Below, one piece after another: positions 1-10,897 of a stretch of DNA of 64,000 bases (positions are counted from its first letter, which is position 1; each line of letters starts with the position of its first letter). The notes beneath the pieces are model-generated. The model was not told the DNA's origin, ran no database searches, and worked only from the letters and a program-made list of their open reading frames with translations. This DNA comes from Nicotiana tabacum (Eukaryota; Streptophyta; Magnoliopsida; Solanales; Solanaceae). The stretch spans positions 8,418,722-8,482,721 of the forward strand of contig NC_134095.1 in NCBI RefSeq assembly GCF_000715075.1, given 5' to 3'. The position numbers were made by a program, and so were the translations under genes.

Positions 1-177
1 GGCTTGATCCTATGTATATGATGTTGTTTTGGCGATTTGATCGCACGAGTAAGTCCGTAAGGTGCTTTCGAGATCATATGAATGTTTGGTTTGGAGCACC
101 GAGGGCTCGGGTGAGTTTTGAGTGGGTCCCGGGAGGTCTTAGACATTAAAAATGCAGGTTCATATATTGCAGGCCCC

Positions 178-407
178 AGTGCGGCCGCGGCCATTTCCGC
201 GCGGTCCGCGCTGGCAGCCACGCGGCCGCGGTGCTTTTCTGTGTGGTCCGCGTGGTGGGGTTCAGAGGGTCGACCAGTGCGGTAGCGCACCAAATCAGTG
301 CGGGCCGCGCTGGGAGGGTTCAAAGAAAGCCCACTTCATCCCTCCCTCGGCGCGGCCGCGGTACATTTCTACGCGGTCCGCGCCAGTCCCCAGCAAAGTA
401 TATAAAC
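178..407 (+). promoter_or_regulatory. LTR promoter: GC-rich boxes plus TATA box
   Basis: Three copies of a paired GC-rich motif (GCGGCCGCGG followed about 8-10 bases later by a CGCGGTCCGCG-like box) lie near 180-212, 220-256 and 350-384, in otherwise AT-rich DNA. A TATA box is at 399-407. The repeated CG-rich boxes look like U3 enhancer modules and are rich in CpG and CHG methylation targets. A role in transcription is inferred from position only. Confidence 0.5.
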
Positions 408-1370
408 TCGGAATTTTCAGTCATTTTTCCACTTTTCAAAAAACCCAAAACCTAAGAGGCGATTTTCCAAACAACTTTTCTTCTCCAAAACGATTGGTAA
501 GTGATTTCTAACTTAATTTCTTTATTCCTTGACATCTTTTAACATGATTTCAAATTCAAATAAAAGATTTTCACGGGGGAAATTGGGTGTTTTGGGTAGA
601 ACCTAGGTTTTCTACAAATTGAGAAGTTGGACCTCAATTTGAGGTCCGATTTCAAAACAAATCATATATTTGGATTCGTGGGAGAATGAGTAATCGGGTT
701 TTGGTTCGAACCTCGAGTTTCGACCATGTGGGTCCGGGGTGTTTTTGACCATTTTGGGGAAAAAACTTGTAAAATTTATTTTCATGCATGGGGAGTGATT
801 CATTTAGTAATTATTAATGTGATTAAGTAACTTATGACTAGATTCGAGCGGATTGGTGGTGGAATCAAGAGGTAAAGCTATACTAGAAGCGTGAGTTGAG
901 TTTGGAGCATTCGAGGTAAGTGTTTGTTCTAACTTTGGCTTGAGGGAATAGGATTATGATGTTATTTGCTACTTGCTAATGTGGAGTACGGTGTATAGGC
1001 ATGGTGACGGTTATCTATATACCGGAGTCTAGCATGACCGTGAGTCTTAATTGCTTTTAGTTCGAATAACGTGACACAATCTCCTTGTTTATTTGATGAG
1101 TTTCATATAATGTGAACGGTTGAGGTAAAATTGTGATTGGTGTACTTTTGGAGCGTTAGCTCGAACATGAATGTGTTAGTTGAGGAAGAAGGGATTTAAA
1201 AAAAGAATGTGTTGTGATTACTCCCTTGCCGGGATGTGTAGACCGATATATATACTCTCCCTTGTCGGGATATTTTGGGCTGTTTGTTGTACCCTTGCCG
1301 GGTTAGAGTGATACGTTGTTGATTTCCCCTAATGGGACTCTCCTTACAAAATCAGATGTTTCGAATTATA

Positions 1371-1640
1371 TTATGGGATCGTGTGGCACGCTGTCCACTT
1401 ATATATGATATTATGGGATCGTGTGGCACACCGTCCACTTATATATGATATTATGGGATCGTGTGGCACGCCGTCCACTTATATATGATATTATGGGATC
1501 GTGTGGCACGCCATCCACTTATATATGATATTATGGGATCGTGTGGCACGCCGTCCACTTATATATGATATTATGGGATTGTGTGGCACGCCGTCCACTT
1601 ATATATGATATTATGTGTTCGTGTGGCACGCCGTCCACGT
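1371..1640 (+). repeat. 40-bp tandem repeat in the gypsy LTR (about 6.7 copies)
   Basis: Units begin TTATGGGATCGTGTGGCACG at 1371, 1411, 1451, 1491, 1531, 1571 and 1611 (the last partial and diverged), with zero to two substitutions each. Two further diverged units lie at about 1790-1852 and run straight into the (TA)n tract. There are no unique spacers, so this is an LTR minisatellite and not a CRISPR-like array. Confidence 0.9.
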
Positions 1641-1851
1641 ATGATTTTCCGAAATGGGATCGAGTGGTACGCCTACCACAAATTAGAGTGATTATTGGTT
1701 ATTGACCTCCGTTGCCCGTGACATATTGCGCACTGTGATAAAGATGAAATGGGAACGAGTGGTACGCCTACCGCATGGTATATGAAAATTGGGATCGTGT
1801 GGCACGTCGTCCACTTATATATGATATTATGGGATCGTGTGGCACGCCGTC

Positions 1852-1852
<1 letters not shown>

Positions 1853-1902
<50 letters not shown>
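1853..1902. repeat. (TA)n microsatellite
   Basis: About 25 uninterrupted TA dinucleotides directly follow the last 40-bp unit. The Ile-Tyr open frames across it are artefacts. Confidence 0.95.
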
Positions 1903-1903
<1 letters not shown>

Positions 1904-2569
1904 TGGAAACCAGAGTTTCTTCTATTTATTTCCGATATTTCATTTTTATCTGTTACTCCCCGATAGCATGTCCCCTCCTAGCTTTACTTTGTATTATCTT
2001 GTTATTGTTTTCTTGCACTTGTATATATATCTGTACAGGTTAATTGTGGTAGGTCTTGTCTAGCCTCATCACTACTTCATCGGGGTTAGGCCAGGCACTT
2101 ACCAGCACATGGGGTCGGTTGTGCTGATGCTACACTCTGTGCATTTTGTGCACAGATCGGGGAGCAGCTTACGGACCACAGCAGTAGGACTTCTGGGAGC
2201 TATCTTCAGTCCAGGGACTCTCAAGGTAGCCTAGATGGCGTTCGTAGGTCGAAGTCCCTTTCCATGTTTTTTTCATTTGTTCATCTTGTATCAGACAAAC
2301 ATGATGTATTTCCTTTCAAACATTGATTGTAGTATTCTGTAGTAGTCCGTGAGCTAGTGACACCAGACCTTGGGTAGTGATGTGTATTAAACTTCCGCAC
2401 TTTTGGTTTTCAGTTGCTTTAGATTTAAAGTCTTCCGCTTAAATTTTGTCTCGTTTATTATATTGTTTGAAAGAAAGCAGGAAATGTGTTTTAAATATTT
2501 GGCTTGCCTAGCTCCGATAGTAGGCGCCATCACGACACCCGATGGTGGGAAATCCGGTTCGTGACAAGA

Positions 2570-2582
2570 TGGTATCAGAGCC
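2570..2582 (+). other. Primer-binding site of the gypsy element (tRNA-iMet type)
   Basis: TGGTATCAGAGCC matches the complement of the plant initiator tRNA-Met 3' end, the usual minus-strand primer of plant LTR retrotransposons. It starts three bases after the LTR end, which fixes the LTR boundary and orientation. Confidence 0.85.
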
Positions 2583-2626
2583 AGGTTACTTAGTTCTCAC
2601 AACTCACGGACAAGCTCAGTAGAGTC

Positions 2627-3671
2627 AACGTTTAATGCTCAAGTAAATGATGATGATGAGCACCTTACAAATATGGATTGGTCTAATGTTAAAATGCTTG
2701 TAGATTTTTAAGAAAGATTTCACGTTTCTACAAATGAATTTTCTGGACAATATTATCCGACTATTTCAAACTGTTTAGTTTATCTTGCAGAACTTGCAAA
2801 TTTGTTTGCTTATTTTTCAGAGGGTGGAGAAATTTATAAAGAAGCTATTGATTCTATGAGAAAGAAATTTAAGAAATATTTTTTTCCCTATTCCACCTAT
2901 TTATGATGTTGCTGCCTTGTTAAATCATACTATAAAATTAGGAGGTCCTCAATATTGATATCAATCTATTTATAATAGTTTAGCACTTGAAGATGAGGAG
3001 TTTTCTACACTTTCGGACGTAAAAGCCTCAATTAAAATAAATGCTCAAACTATTTATAGTGTTTATCAAATTGCAATAGATAATGCTAGACAAAATGTTC
3101 CGACTCCTTCTTCTTCTAATTCTCAATCATCTAAAAGAACTGCAGGAGTAAGAGCACTTACTGCTTGGACCAAGTTCAAGGGTTCTCAAGGTTGTCCATT
3201 AGTGATTGTTCATAATTAAATGAGCTTGAAGTTTATTTGTTACAGAGACTCGAGGAAGTTAATTCCGACGGCTCATTTAATCTTTTGGAATGGTGGAAGG
3301 ACAAAGAAAAACACTTTCCGATCCTTTCAAGGATGTCCCGAGATATTTTAACCATTCAAGTTTCAATAGTGGCATCGAAGAGCACTTTCAGTCAAGCAAG
3401 ACTTCAACTCGGTGATTATAGAGCGTCTATGAGGGAGAGCTAGGAAAAATCAGTACTTTTCAGAGACTGGATCCGTTCGGAACGAAGAAATTTTGGACTT
3501 GCTGAATCACAACCAGAGGTAGACGAAGCTTACGAAGAAATGCTAGCTAAACTTGCAGAGGATGCAGCTTCGCCCAGAAGCGGTGATGAACAAGCTTCTT
3601 TTCCGCCGCCACCAACGAAAATTCCTCCGAACCTTGATGGATTTATGAAATTTGTAAGAGATACCATGTAA
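2627..3671 (+). pseudogene. Decayed hAT transposase, 3' half (copy A)
   Basis: This matches, base for base over long stretches, the 3' half of the longer hAT gene at 5965-8377 and is in the same orientation. It begins abruptly where the gypsy leader stops, so everything upstream of mid-gene is missing. In-frame stops and shifts are frequent, for example a TAA just after 2700. The longest surviving frame (3237-3443) is the C-terminal hAT dimerisation block, with the LLEWWKDKEKHFPILSRMSRDIL stretch in part and FSQARLQLGDYRASMRES. Around 3010-3110 it keeps about 75 bp that the other copy has lost. It cannot encode a working transposase. Confidence 0.9.
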
Positions 3672-4260
3672 AATTAATATGTAACTTGTATTTTGGCACA
3701 TCTTGATTAGTTTCTTTTTCTTCTCAATGGTGGTATTAGCACCTTGGTTGTGCTCATTTCATTGGGGGGAGGGGGCTAAGAAAGATTGGGCCTAAGAAAG
3801 ATTGGGCCATGTTTTGTTAATGTCATAATAATAAAAATTATAACGCATTCCTTTGAATATCTTTTTACAATATTTTGTCTTTTAAATTTGAATTAAAAAA
3901 TTTTAAGTCACAACTATATAATATAATTTACAAGAAATTGCCTTAGATAAAAAAAAATAAAAAAAAGTCAGGCCCACTTAAGCCTATATATATATATAAT
4001 TTACAAGAAATTGCTTTAGATAAAAAAAATTTAAATAATAGGCCAGGCCCACTTAGGCCCGTTTAGGATCGGGCCCGACCCACTTAGCCTGGGACCATTA
4101 GTTCGTGGTCCCGGTCCCAGTTCGGTTACCTCCAAAAGCCCACGAAACCCGGGACCGTTTAAGTCCGTCCCACGAAGCCCGGACCCACATAGAATCGGCC
4201 TACTTAGGATCGGCCCACGAGGCTTGTTTAGGCCCGGGCCCGGCCCATTTGCCACCCTTA
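3672..4260 (+). repeat. hAT copy A 3' UTR and GC-rich subterminal end
   Basis: The first 130 bp match the 3' UTR of the second hAT copy. From about 4040 the sequence becomes a series of short GC-rich words (GGCCCGACCCACTTAG, CCCACGA, GGGACC) typical of subterminal transposase-binding repeats of plant hAT elements. It ends GGGCCCGGCCCATTTGCCAC near 4252, the reverse complement of a common hAT end that starts near GTGGCAAATGGGCC. The motif TTTACAAGAAATTGCCTTA recurs at 3928 and 4000, and again in the second element near 18060. Confidence 0.75.
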
Positions 4261-5400
4261 TTTGCGGGTTCTATTGAATGCAGCTTGATTGAAGCGACAC
4301 AAAATAAAATAAAATAAAAGTTGACTTATTACTCCAACTTGAAAGTGAATTACAAGAAAATACACTTGACTTCACACCATAACAAAAATGACCCATATTT
4401 TTAAGTTTTACCCTACCTAGCCCATATTGTACATATTTTAAAAGCACTAGCAAATTCAAAATCTGTTTTCTTGCCACCATTACTTCTAAAAGCTATGGAG
4501 CTAAATCTATGTTCTCACAACCATTGCTTTCACTCTCTTTTCTTCTCACAACTTCTACATATGCTTCAAGGGTCCGTCTGTCAATATTGCTTCTCCCATG
4601 TGTCACCTGGTTGCAATGTAAGAAAATTGAAGATTCAACATTCCACCATTGAATGCCATTCAAAGCTTTGCTTTCAAAAATAAGATTTTTTAAGTTTGTT
4701 AGTTGTTTGGATTGGGTGTTGTTCCAATTGATTGAAAATATCAAAAGGAGTTCAAAATTTAAATTTAAAGTGATTTGAAGTAGATTTGAGTTAAAATTCA
4801 GAAAAAACACAAGGAAGAAGACAAAGTCAGTTTTTTGTATAATTATGTATAATCTTGTATAATAGTGTATATAAGTGTATAACACATCTTATACACTATT
4901 ATATATTTTTATACACCTTTATACAAGCGTCTGTAGACGAACTTCTTCCACGATTTTCAGTTGCAATTCTTGTTCAAAATCAGTCCAAATCTCCATTAAA
5001 TGACTTCAAAGTTTATATACAACCTCCTTATATTATTTCTAACACTTCTAAATAATACCCACTCCAAATGTTTCACAAAATCAAATTCGGAATCTAAACC
5101 CACATATTTAAGCTTGTTAAAAAAGCTAATTTTCACCATCCAAATGGATTTGATTTGTTGAACTAATATTTGAGTTACAGTTACTGATTCGAAAATTAAC
5201 TTAAAAGCTTGAATAATATTTTTTTAAAATTAAATAGTAATTTTGAGAATCTATTGGAGTTGGATATTGAATCTTAGCCAATTATTTTTGTACTAGTTAG
5301 TTATAAATTAAAATATATGTATAAAATTAAAAAGCAGGGATCCCAATTATTCTTTATGTAAAATTTTCCCTTGTATTAATCCCAGCATGTTAGCAGGAAA
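4261..5400. other. AT-rich spacer between two hAT copies
   Basis: No gene is supported here. Between about 4835 and 4925 there is a run of GTATAATnnTGTATAA-like words that could form a hairpin. The rest is plain AT-rich sequence. Weak open frames on both strands share no recognisable domain. Confidence 0.6.
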
Positions 5401-5403
5401 CTA

Positions 5404-5620
5404 ATGCTATACGGTGGGCCGGGCTGGGACCGGGCCCGCGGTCCTAACGGGCTAAACGGGCATGGCGGGCCGGTCCCTAATGGTGCAAAAAGCCCGTGGC
5501 GGGTCGGGTATGGAAAAAAAGCCCACGAGCCCGAGACCGGCTGGCGGGCCTGGGCCGGTCTTACCGGGCCTAACGGCTACTTTTTAAAAAAAAATAGCAA
5601 CGGTCAAAAATTAAAATTAT
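5404..5620 (+). repeat. hAT copy B 5' subterminal region
   Basis: A dense cluster of GGGCCGGGCTGGGACCGGGC-like words, mirrored in orientation relative to the GC-rich words at 4040-4256 and 18120-18300, marks the left end of the second hAT element. The exact terminal inverted repeat and target duplication cannot be fixed by eye. Confidence 0.7.
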
Positions 5621-5715
5621 AGCCGTTGGGCTGCAATTTTGACCATTTGGAAGTTTAAAAAATAGCCATTTGGCCCTCAAACTTTATATAATTACACTTT
5701 TTCCCAATTCTCAAC

Positions 5716-5723
5716 TATAAATA
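5716..5723 (+). promoter_or_regulatory. TATA box of the hAT transposase gene
   Basis: TATAAATA is followed by CCCCCTC and a long C/T-rich leader ending just before the start codon at 5965. The same TATAAATACCCCCTC block and a related leader occur at 17550, upstream of the solo-BED gene. Confidence 0.6.
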
Positions 5724-5964
5724 CCCCCTCATTCTTTCATTTTTACTCACCAATTCATCAATCTCTCTCAATCTTTCTACTATAATTGCTTATTTTATTG
5801 TTAAAATTTCGTGAAAAATTGTGAAGTTGGTGAATTGAAGTATTCAAGTCTTCAACGATTTTCAATTTTCAAGAAGTTGTTCGGCAATTCGGTAAACGCG
5901 TTCCAACTCTTAAGTTTTAATATTATAAGTTTTGTTAGTTTTATTTAGTATAATTATAATTAAT

Positions 5965-8377
5965 ATGGCATTTTCTTTGAAAAATATTTTTGGTGGTAAG
6001 GGTAAAGCTAAAATTGGTGAAAGTAGTGGCCAACCTACTACCCTTCCCCCGGCTCCCCGACCCAGACCTGGTAGACGTCCTGTTGCTCTTATTATTCTTG
6101 ATAGTGATAACCCCTGTTTTCAATTTTCCGATAGTCAATTTTGCCATAATGTTGCACCAGGTGAAAATTTAGATGATGAAACTATGAATGCTCTTTATCC
6201 TAATGAAACTATCTTTGAAAATGAGGATGAAGATGAAACCCAACCGGATTTAGATGATACACCTACTAGTCCTTTTAATAACCCAACTGATGTACCGCCC
6301 GAGCCACCTGTAGAAACCCCTAGTTTTAATAGACAACCTCCTAAACGCCTAGAAACATCATTAGTTTGGAATTTTTTTACTCAAGTAAGAGAACAAAATA
6401 AGGCTAAGTGTAAAACATGTGGGAAATTACTGGCGCATAAATATACTGGAGACCATAGCGGCACGGGTAGTTTGACTAGGCACATAAAAACACACCCTAG
6501 AGATAAAGCTAGATATTTACAAATGAAAGCGCAGCTAGAGGGAACACATGTAGATTCTGATGTTAACCCTAGTACTGGTTCAAATCTAGTTCAACCAGGA
6601 ATTAACAATGTGACCGGAGGTATTTTATATTACGATCCAAATAGAGATCGTGAAGAATTAGCAAAGATGGTTACCGTTATGTGCTTACCCTATTCTTTTC
6701 CCTCTAATCCTAATTTGGTGCATTATATTAGAAGAGTTTTTAATCCTACTTATAAAGGTTGGCCTCGCGCAACAGTTAAGAGCGATATTTATAAATATAA
6801 ACATGAATATGAACAATATTTGCGGTATTTATTTACTCATATAAGTAATCGAATTTCTATTACTACTGATATTGGTAGAAGTGGTAATGATTGTGATTAT
6901 CTAACTGTTACAAGTCATTGGATAGATGAGGAGTGGACAATGCAAAAACGCATTATTGCGTATAGAATAATTAATTCATTTCACACAGGTAAGTTTATAG
7001 CTAACACTGTTGCAGATATTTGTAGATATTTTTGCTTTAGAGATAAAATAATGGCAATTTCTATGGATAATGCTTCTAGTAACACTAGTGCTATATGCAT
7101 ACTTACAACAACACTAAATCCCGCATTTAGGAATATATTCCATGTTAGATGTATTTGTCATATTTATCATTTAATTGTCGGTGATGGTATGCGAATTTTA
7201 AATTTAGAAATTGAAAAGGTTAGAATGGCTCTTAATTGGCTTTTTTATTCAAACCGTAGAAGTAGACTAAGAGAATATTTTAAAAAATATGATGAATATG
7301 GCCTTAGAGAAAGAAAGGTTCCTAAAGCTTGCCCGACTAGATGGAATTATATGTACGAAAGTTTAGTAGTTGCATATGAATATAGAAACCCAATTAATGC
7401 AACGTTTAATACTCGGGTGGGTGGTGAGGATAATGATGAAATGCTTACTACTCAAGATTGGACGAATGTTAAAATTCTTATAGATTTTTTAGAATATTTT
7501 CAAATTGCTACAAATGCATTTTTTGGGCAATATTATCCGACTATTTCAAACTGTTTAGTTTATATTGCAGCACTATGTGATTTGTTTGTTGAATTTTCGG
7601 AGGGTGGGGAAATTTATCAACTTGCTATAAATGCAATGAAAGAAAAGTTTAAATTTTTTTTTCCTTATCCCTCCTATTTATGGTGTTGCTGCAATGTTAA
7701 ATCCTACAATAAAATTAGGAGGTCCTCATTTTTGGTACTCAAATATTTATAAGGCTTTAGATCTTTCAAATGAGGAATTTGCGGTGATAATTTGCGGTGA
7801 TCTTCCAACCCCTACTTCGTCTAGTTCACAATCGTCTAAAAGAACTGCGGGCTTAAAAGCACTTAAATCTTGGACGGAGTTCAGGGGTTCTCAAGGTGAT
7901 AATTATGATAAAACTTCACATCTAAATGAGCTTCAAGTTTATTGGTCGCGGGGACTTGAAAAGGAAAATCCAGACGGCACTTTTGATCTTTTGGAATGGT
8001 GGAAGGCAAGGGAAAAATATTTTTCGGTTCTTGCAAGGATGGCTCAGGATATTTTATCTATTCAAGCTTCAACTATTGCATCAGAGAGCGCTTTCAGTCA
8101 AGCAAGACTTCAAATAGGTGATCATAGAGCGTCAATGAGGGAGAGCTTGGAAAAATCTATACTGTTCAGAGATTGGATTCGCTCGGAAAGAAGAAACTTT
8201 GGAATTGCGGAATCACAACCTGCGGTAGATGAAGCTTATGAAGAAATGATGGCAGAACTTGCGGAGGATGCTGCTTCGCCCGGAAGTGGTGATGAACAAG
8301 CTTCTTTTCCAGCACCACCAACGCAACCTCCTCCGAACCTTGAAGGATTTATAAAATTTGTTAGAGATACAATGTAG
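5965..8377 (+). pseudogene. hAT transposase (copy B), frameshifted
   Basis: The start is the ATG at 5965 (MAFSLKNIFGG), downstream of a TATA box and long leader. Domains in order: acidic, Pro-rich N-terminus (about 1-130); BED zinc finger with CKTC at about 149-152 and RHIKTH about 25 residues on; hAT RNase-H-like core with acidic residues in TTDIGRSGND and SMDNASSN; C-terminal dimerisation block with LLEWWKAREKYF, SAFSQARLQIGDHR and an acidic tail. The frame shifts in a T run at about 7650-7660, so the last 225 residues are in another frame. Next to the shift the gene lacks about 75 bp that the decayed copy A still has at 3010-3110. A length error in the T run is possible; the deletion is not. 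A nuclear cut-and-paste transposase is the ancestral role. Confidence 0.85.
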
Positions 8378-8587
8378 ATTATGGTGTACCTTGTACTTTT
8401 TGGCATATCTTCTTTTAGTTTTTTTCCCCTTTAATGGTGGTATTAGTACCTTGTCGTGCTCATTCCATTGGGGGGAGGAAGACTAAGAAAGATATACCAT
8501 TTTTGGTAATAAAAATTATAAGACATGCCCTTGATTATATTTTTGCAATATTTTTTTGTCTTTAACTTGCAATTATTTATAAGCTAT

Positions 8588-8770
8588 AATATATATACAT
8601 AACATACAATATATACTACAAGAAAATCTATATATATATATATACACATAACATACAATATATACTACAAGAAAATATATATATATACATAACATACAAT
8701 ATATACTACAAGAAAATTTATAAGATAATATATATACATAACATACAATATATACTACAAGAAAATATAT
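8588..8770. repeat. TA-rich 40-70-bp tandem repeat in hAT 3' region
   Basis: The words ATACATAACATACAATATAT and ACTACAAGAAAAT recur four times, separated by (TA)n. A relative of this word (TATATACTACAAAACAAG) reappears at about 17430 on the far side of the pararetrovirus, which suggests that the virus sits inside this array. Confidence 0.85.
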
Positions 8771-8820
8771 AATGAACAGTGTATCTACTGTTTAAGTGGG
8801 TCCTGGCGGCTGATAAGCTG

Positions 8821-9264
8821 TCAAGTCTTCTTTTTATCCATATTTTGCATCTGTTGGAGGAATTCTTCCACCTTGTCGATTTCTCTGTCAGATAATATCA
8901 TTTCTGGCTGTATAGGTTGAGTATCTTCTACGAGGTCATCACCACTCGTCTCACTTCTCATTGAAGTGTCTGATTTTTCACACTGATCTAGTGATTGGAG
9001 CAGATTTCTTTTCAATCCTTCTAAGTATTGATTTATCAAATCCATTTTATCTCCATCTTGGATTGATATTCTTCGAGCAATATGTTTAACAGTGCTTTCT
9101 TCTACTATCCTTTTTTGAGGGGCTGTCACATATAAATGAATTTGTGTTTTTATAGAATCTAATAATTCTTGGCCGTATAACGTCTCTTGCATATTAACCA
9201 TGAAGTATCCAGACTCTTTCAAAATATAAAGAAATTTTAATATAGTTTCTTGGTTTGGTTCCAA
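8821..9264 (-). pseudogene. Pararetroviral ORF4 C-terminal part (copy 1, inverted)
   Basis: The frame of about 147 codons has no ATG at its left limit; upstream it stays open to a TAA near 9312, so it is a fragment. Its last 102 codons are the same as the plus-strand frame at 14167-14475. It is charged and helical and ends in a Lys-rich tail. By position after the polymerase gene it is probably the C-terminal part of the fourth viral ORF (transactivator/inclusion-body protein), an inference only. Its first 25 or so codons are the antisense of the viral leader that also occurs at 14912 onward, so that part may be a fusion product. Confidence 0.55.
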
Positions 9265-9631
9265 GATGGTGGTACAGTCGGTTCTGGTACTACTCTTATT
9301 GGCTTTGCCTTAGTGGCTACGTCTAGCCAGCTGTGACTTTAAAGCCCGCTGAAGTTGTCAAAAGGGCTATCTCTTTCACAGTTAGAACTGCTAGACACAT
9401 GGGCTCAGTAAGAGTATGTATCGGGCTTAGACAGGCCCCTTGCTTGGGTAAAAGGATATAGATCCTTCCATACAGTCATTAAACTATAATAGAATTTCCG
9501 TATATTTCGAATCCTTATTGGTCGTGCGGACTACCGCCAACCTTTAAAAGTGTACTAAAGCAGCTAGATCTGGATGGCCGTGCGGACTACCGCCCGCCTA
9601 CCTAGATCCTGGTATAAATTGGTATCAGAGC
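9183..9631 (+). promoter_or_regulatory. Pararetroviral leader with tRNA-Met primer site
   Basis: This is a copy of the pregenomic RNA leader, ending in a perfect TGGTATCAGAGCC at 9619-9631, which marks the reverse-transcription start and map origin of caulimovirids. It contains GTGCGGACTACCGCC twice (about 9533 and 9579), likely pairing elements of the folded leader. The second leader copy (14912-15350) has lost the primer site. Confidence 0.75.
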
Positions 9632-9697
9632 CTAGGAATTTTCATGGTAATTGTGTAATAGATATGAAAGATTCAACATAGATATGAAACTTTTGGA

Positions 9698-10639
9698 ATG
9701 GATCTGGGAGAAACAAGTACTAAAAGTACTAGACTTGAAGAGGTAGATATACCTCAAAACCTTGATTTGTTAAATAAATGGACAATTCCTAAAGTTTCTA
9801 TAAAAACCATTTATGATTATGGTTGGTTTGATAAACTTTCTTCTAAACAATTGATAAAAACGACTGAACAGTCTTTAGCATTAAATTCATCTGAACAGAC
9901 TATTCGTTTGTTAAACAAGCATGATATTGATTTATATAAACATCATTACCATTATGTGCATATTGGTATGGTTCAAATTGCTTTTAAACCTTTAACCCTT
10001 AAAGGGTTACCAGAGACCTTCTTAGCAGCTCTTAGAGATGCTAGAAATCTGAATTTCAGACAGTCTCTAATGGGTTCGATAGAATCTACAGTGGCCTATG
10101 GTCCAGTATATTTTAATACTCAACCCAATTTGCAACTATCTCTTTCTGATGTTAATATTCTTGATGCTTTAACTTTAAATGTGAAAACGCATGGTTATAA
10201 TTATGCGCCTGGTTCTGAACTTATATGTCTGTCCTATAGGATTTATTTCAAATTATTATCTACTTTAAATCCGAAATGTAAGTTATACGATACTTCGGAT
10301 CAGACCATATTGGTCGAAACCAATTTTGCAAAGTCCAAGGTCACCACTAGGAGACCTATCAGATGGGAGGAAATTAATTTTCCGACTACATGGACTTTAA
10401 ATTCTGTTATATCCCCAAGTCAGATTACTAATGACTTGTCAAATACTGAATTTTCGCATGTCACTCAAAATCCGGATGGTAGGATTTGTATTCAATTTGA
10501 TGATAAGTCTACTATTTATAATAGACATTCTTTTTCTAATCACAAAGTTCTACTAGGGGAAGATCTTCCCCTACCTCTGCCCCGGGTGACCCATGAAGGG
10601 TCCATTCTGCGGAAATTGCAAATCATTATTAAAAAGTGA
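9698..10639 (+). pseudogene. Pararetroviral movement protein, 3' end lost
   Basis: The frame starts at an ATG about 65 bp after the primer site and stays open for 313 codons. The central part (QSLMGSIESTVAYGPVYFN, then SLSDVNILDALTLNVKTHG) has the beta-rich pattern of 30K-superfamily movement proteins, including the conserved Asp of the LSDVNILDAL segment. This is known to let viral material pass through plasmodesmata. The last few codons cross a rearrangement junction (about 10615-10660), so the natural C-terminus is absent; a possible tail lies inverted at 14119-13901. Confidence 0.7.
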
Positions 10640-10894
10640 TTGCAAATCATTATTAATTAAAAAGGATAACATAATTCTAGTGCTGATATCATCTTGACCG
10701 AAGGGACGCACATTTTCAATTAACTGAAGAATATCAATAACTTCTTGAAAATTAGAGTGTTCTTCTTCCCTTGTTTGAATAATGTCAGCCATAATAATAT
10801 CAAGTATAACTTCTTGTAAGTCTCTATTTAATTTAATCACTTTAAGAATAGTGATTAGTACCTTATCAACAAAAAACATGGTATAATAATTCAT
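10640..10894 (-). pseudogene. Pararetroviral ORF4 N-terminal part
   Basis: An ATG at 10894 lies three bases after the stop of the polymerase frame, the tight spacing expected between successive caulimovirid ORFs. About 85 codons look authentic before the frame runs across the rearrangement junction into antisense movement-protein sequence (10639 and below). The matching C-terminal part is displaced to 9264-8821 and 14151-14475. Function is not shown by any motif I can name. Confidence 0.5.
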
Positions 10895-10897
10895 AAT

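Larger units (their letters stand above)
1..2566 (+). repeat. Long Ty3/gypsy-type LTR, 5' end outside window
   Basis: The stretch ends in GTGACA at 2561-2566, three bases before a perfect tRNA-iMet-type primer-binding site, so it is read as a 5' LTR of at least 2.5 kb on the plus strand. A TATA box (TATATAAAC, 399-407) follows three GC-rich boxes, which marks the U3/R boundary inside it. It carries a 40-bp tandem array and a (TA)n tract. It holds no credible gene; small open frames across it are low-complexity or antisense. Only about 45 bp of internal element sequence survives after the primer site before hAT sequence begins. The clade (perhaps a long-LTR chromovirus) is inference. Confidence 0.7.

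Noticed and set aside
1371..1640. Regular 40-bp repeats resembling a CRISPR array
   Set aside because: Units abut with no unique spacers and lie in a plant LTR; this is a minisatellite.
1749..2063. Open frames with poly Ile-Tyr
   Set aside because: Translation of (TA)n and LTR repeats only.
4493..4885. 130-codon minus-strand open frame
   Set aside because: AT-rich, low complexity, no start context or domain; it spans hairpin-forming TATA words.
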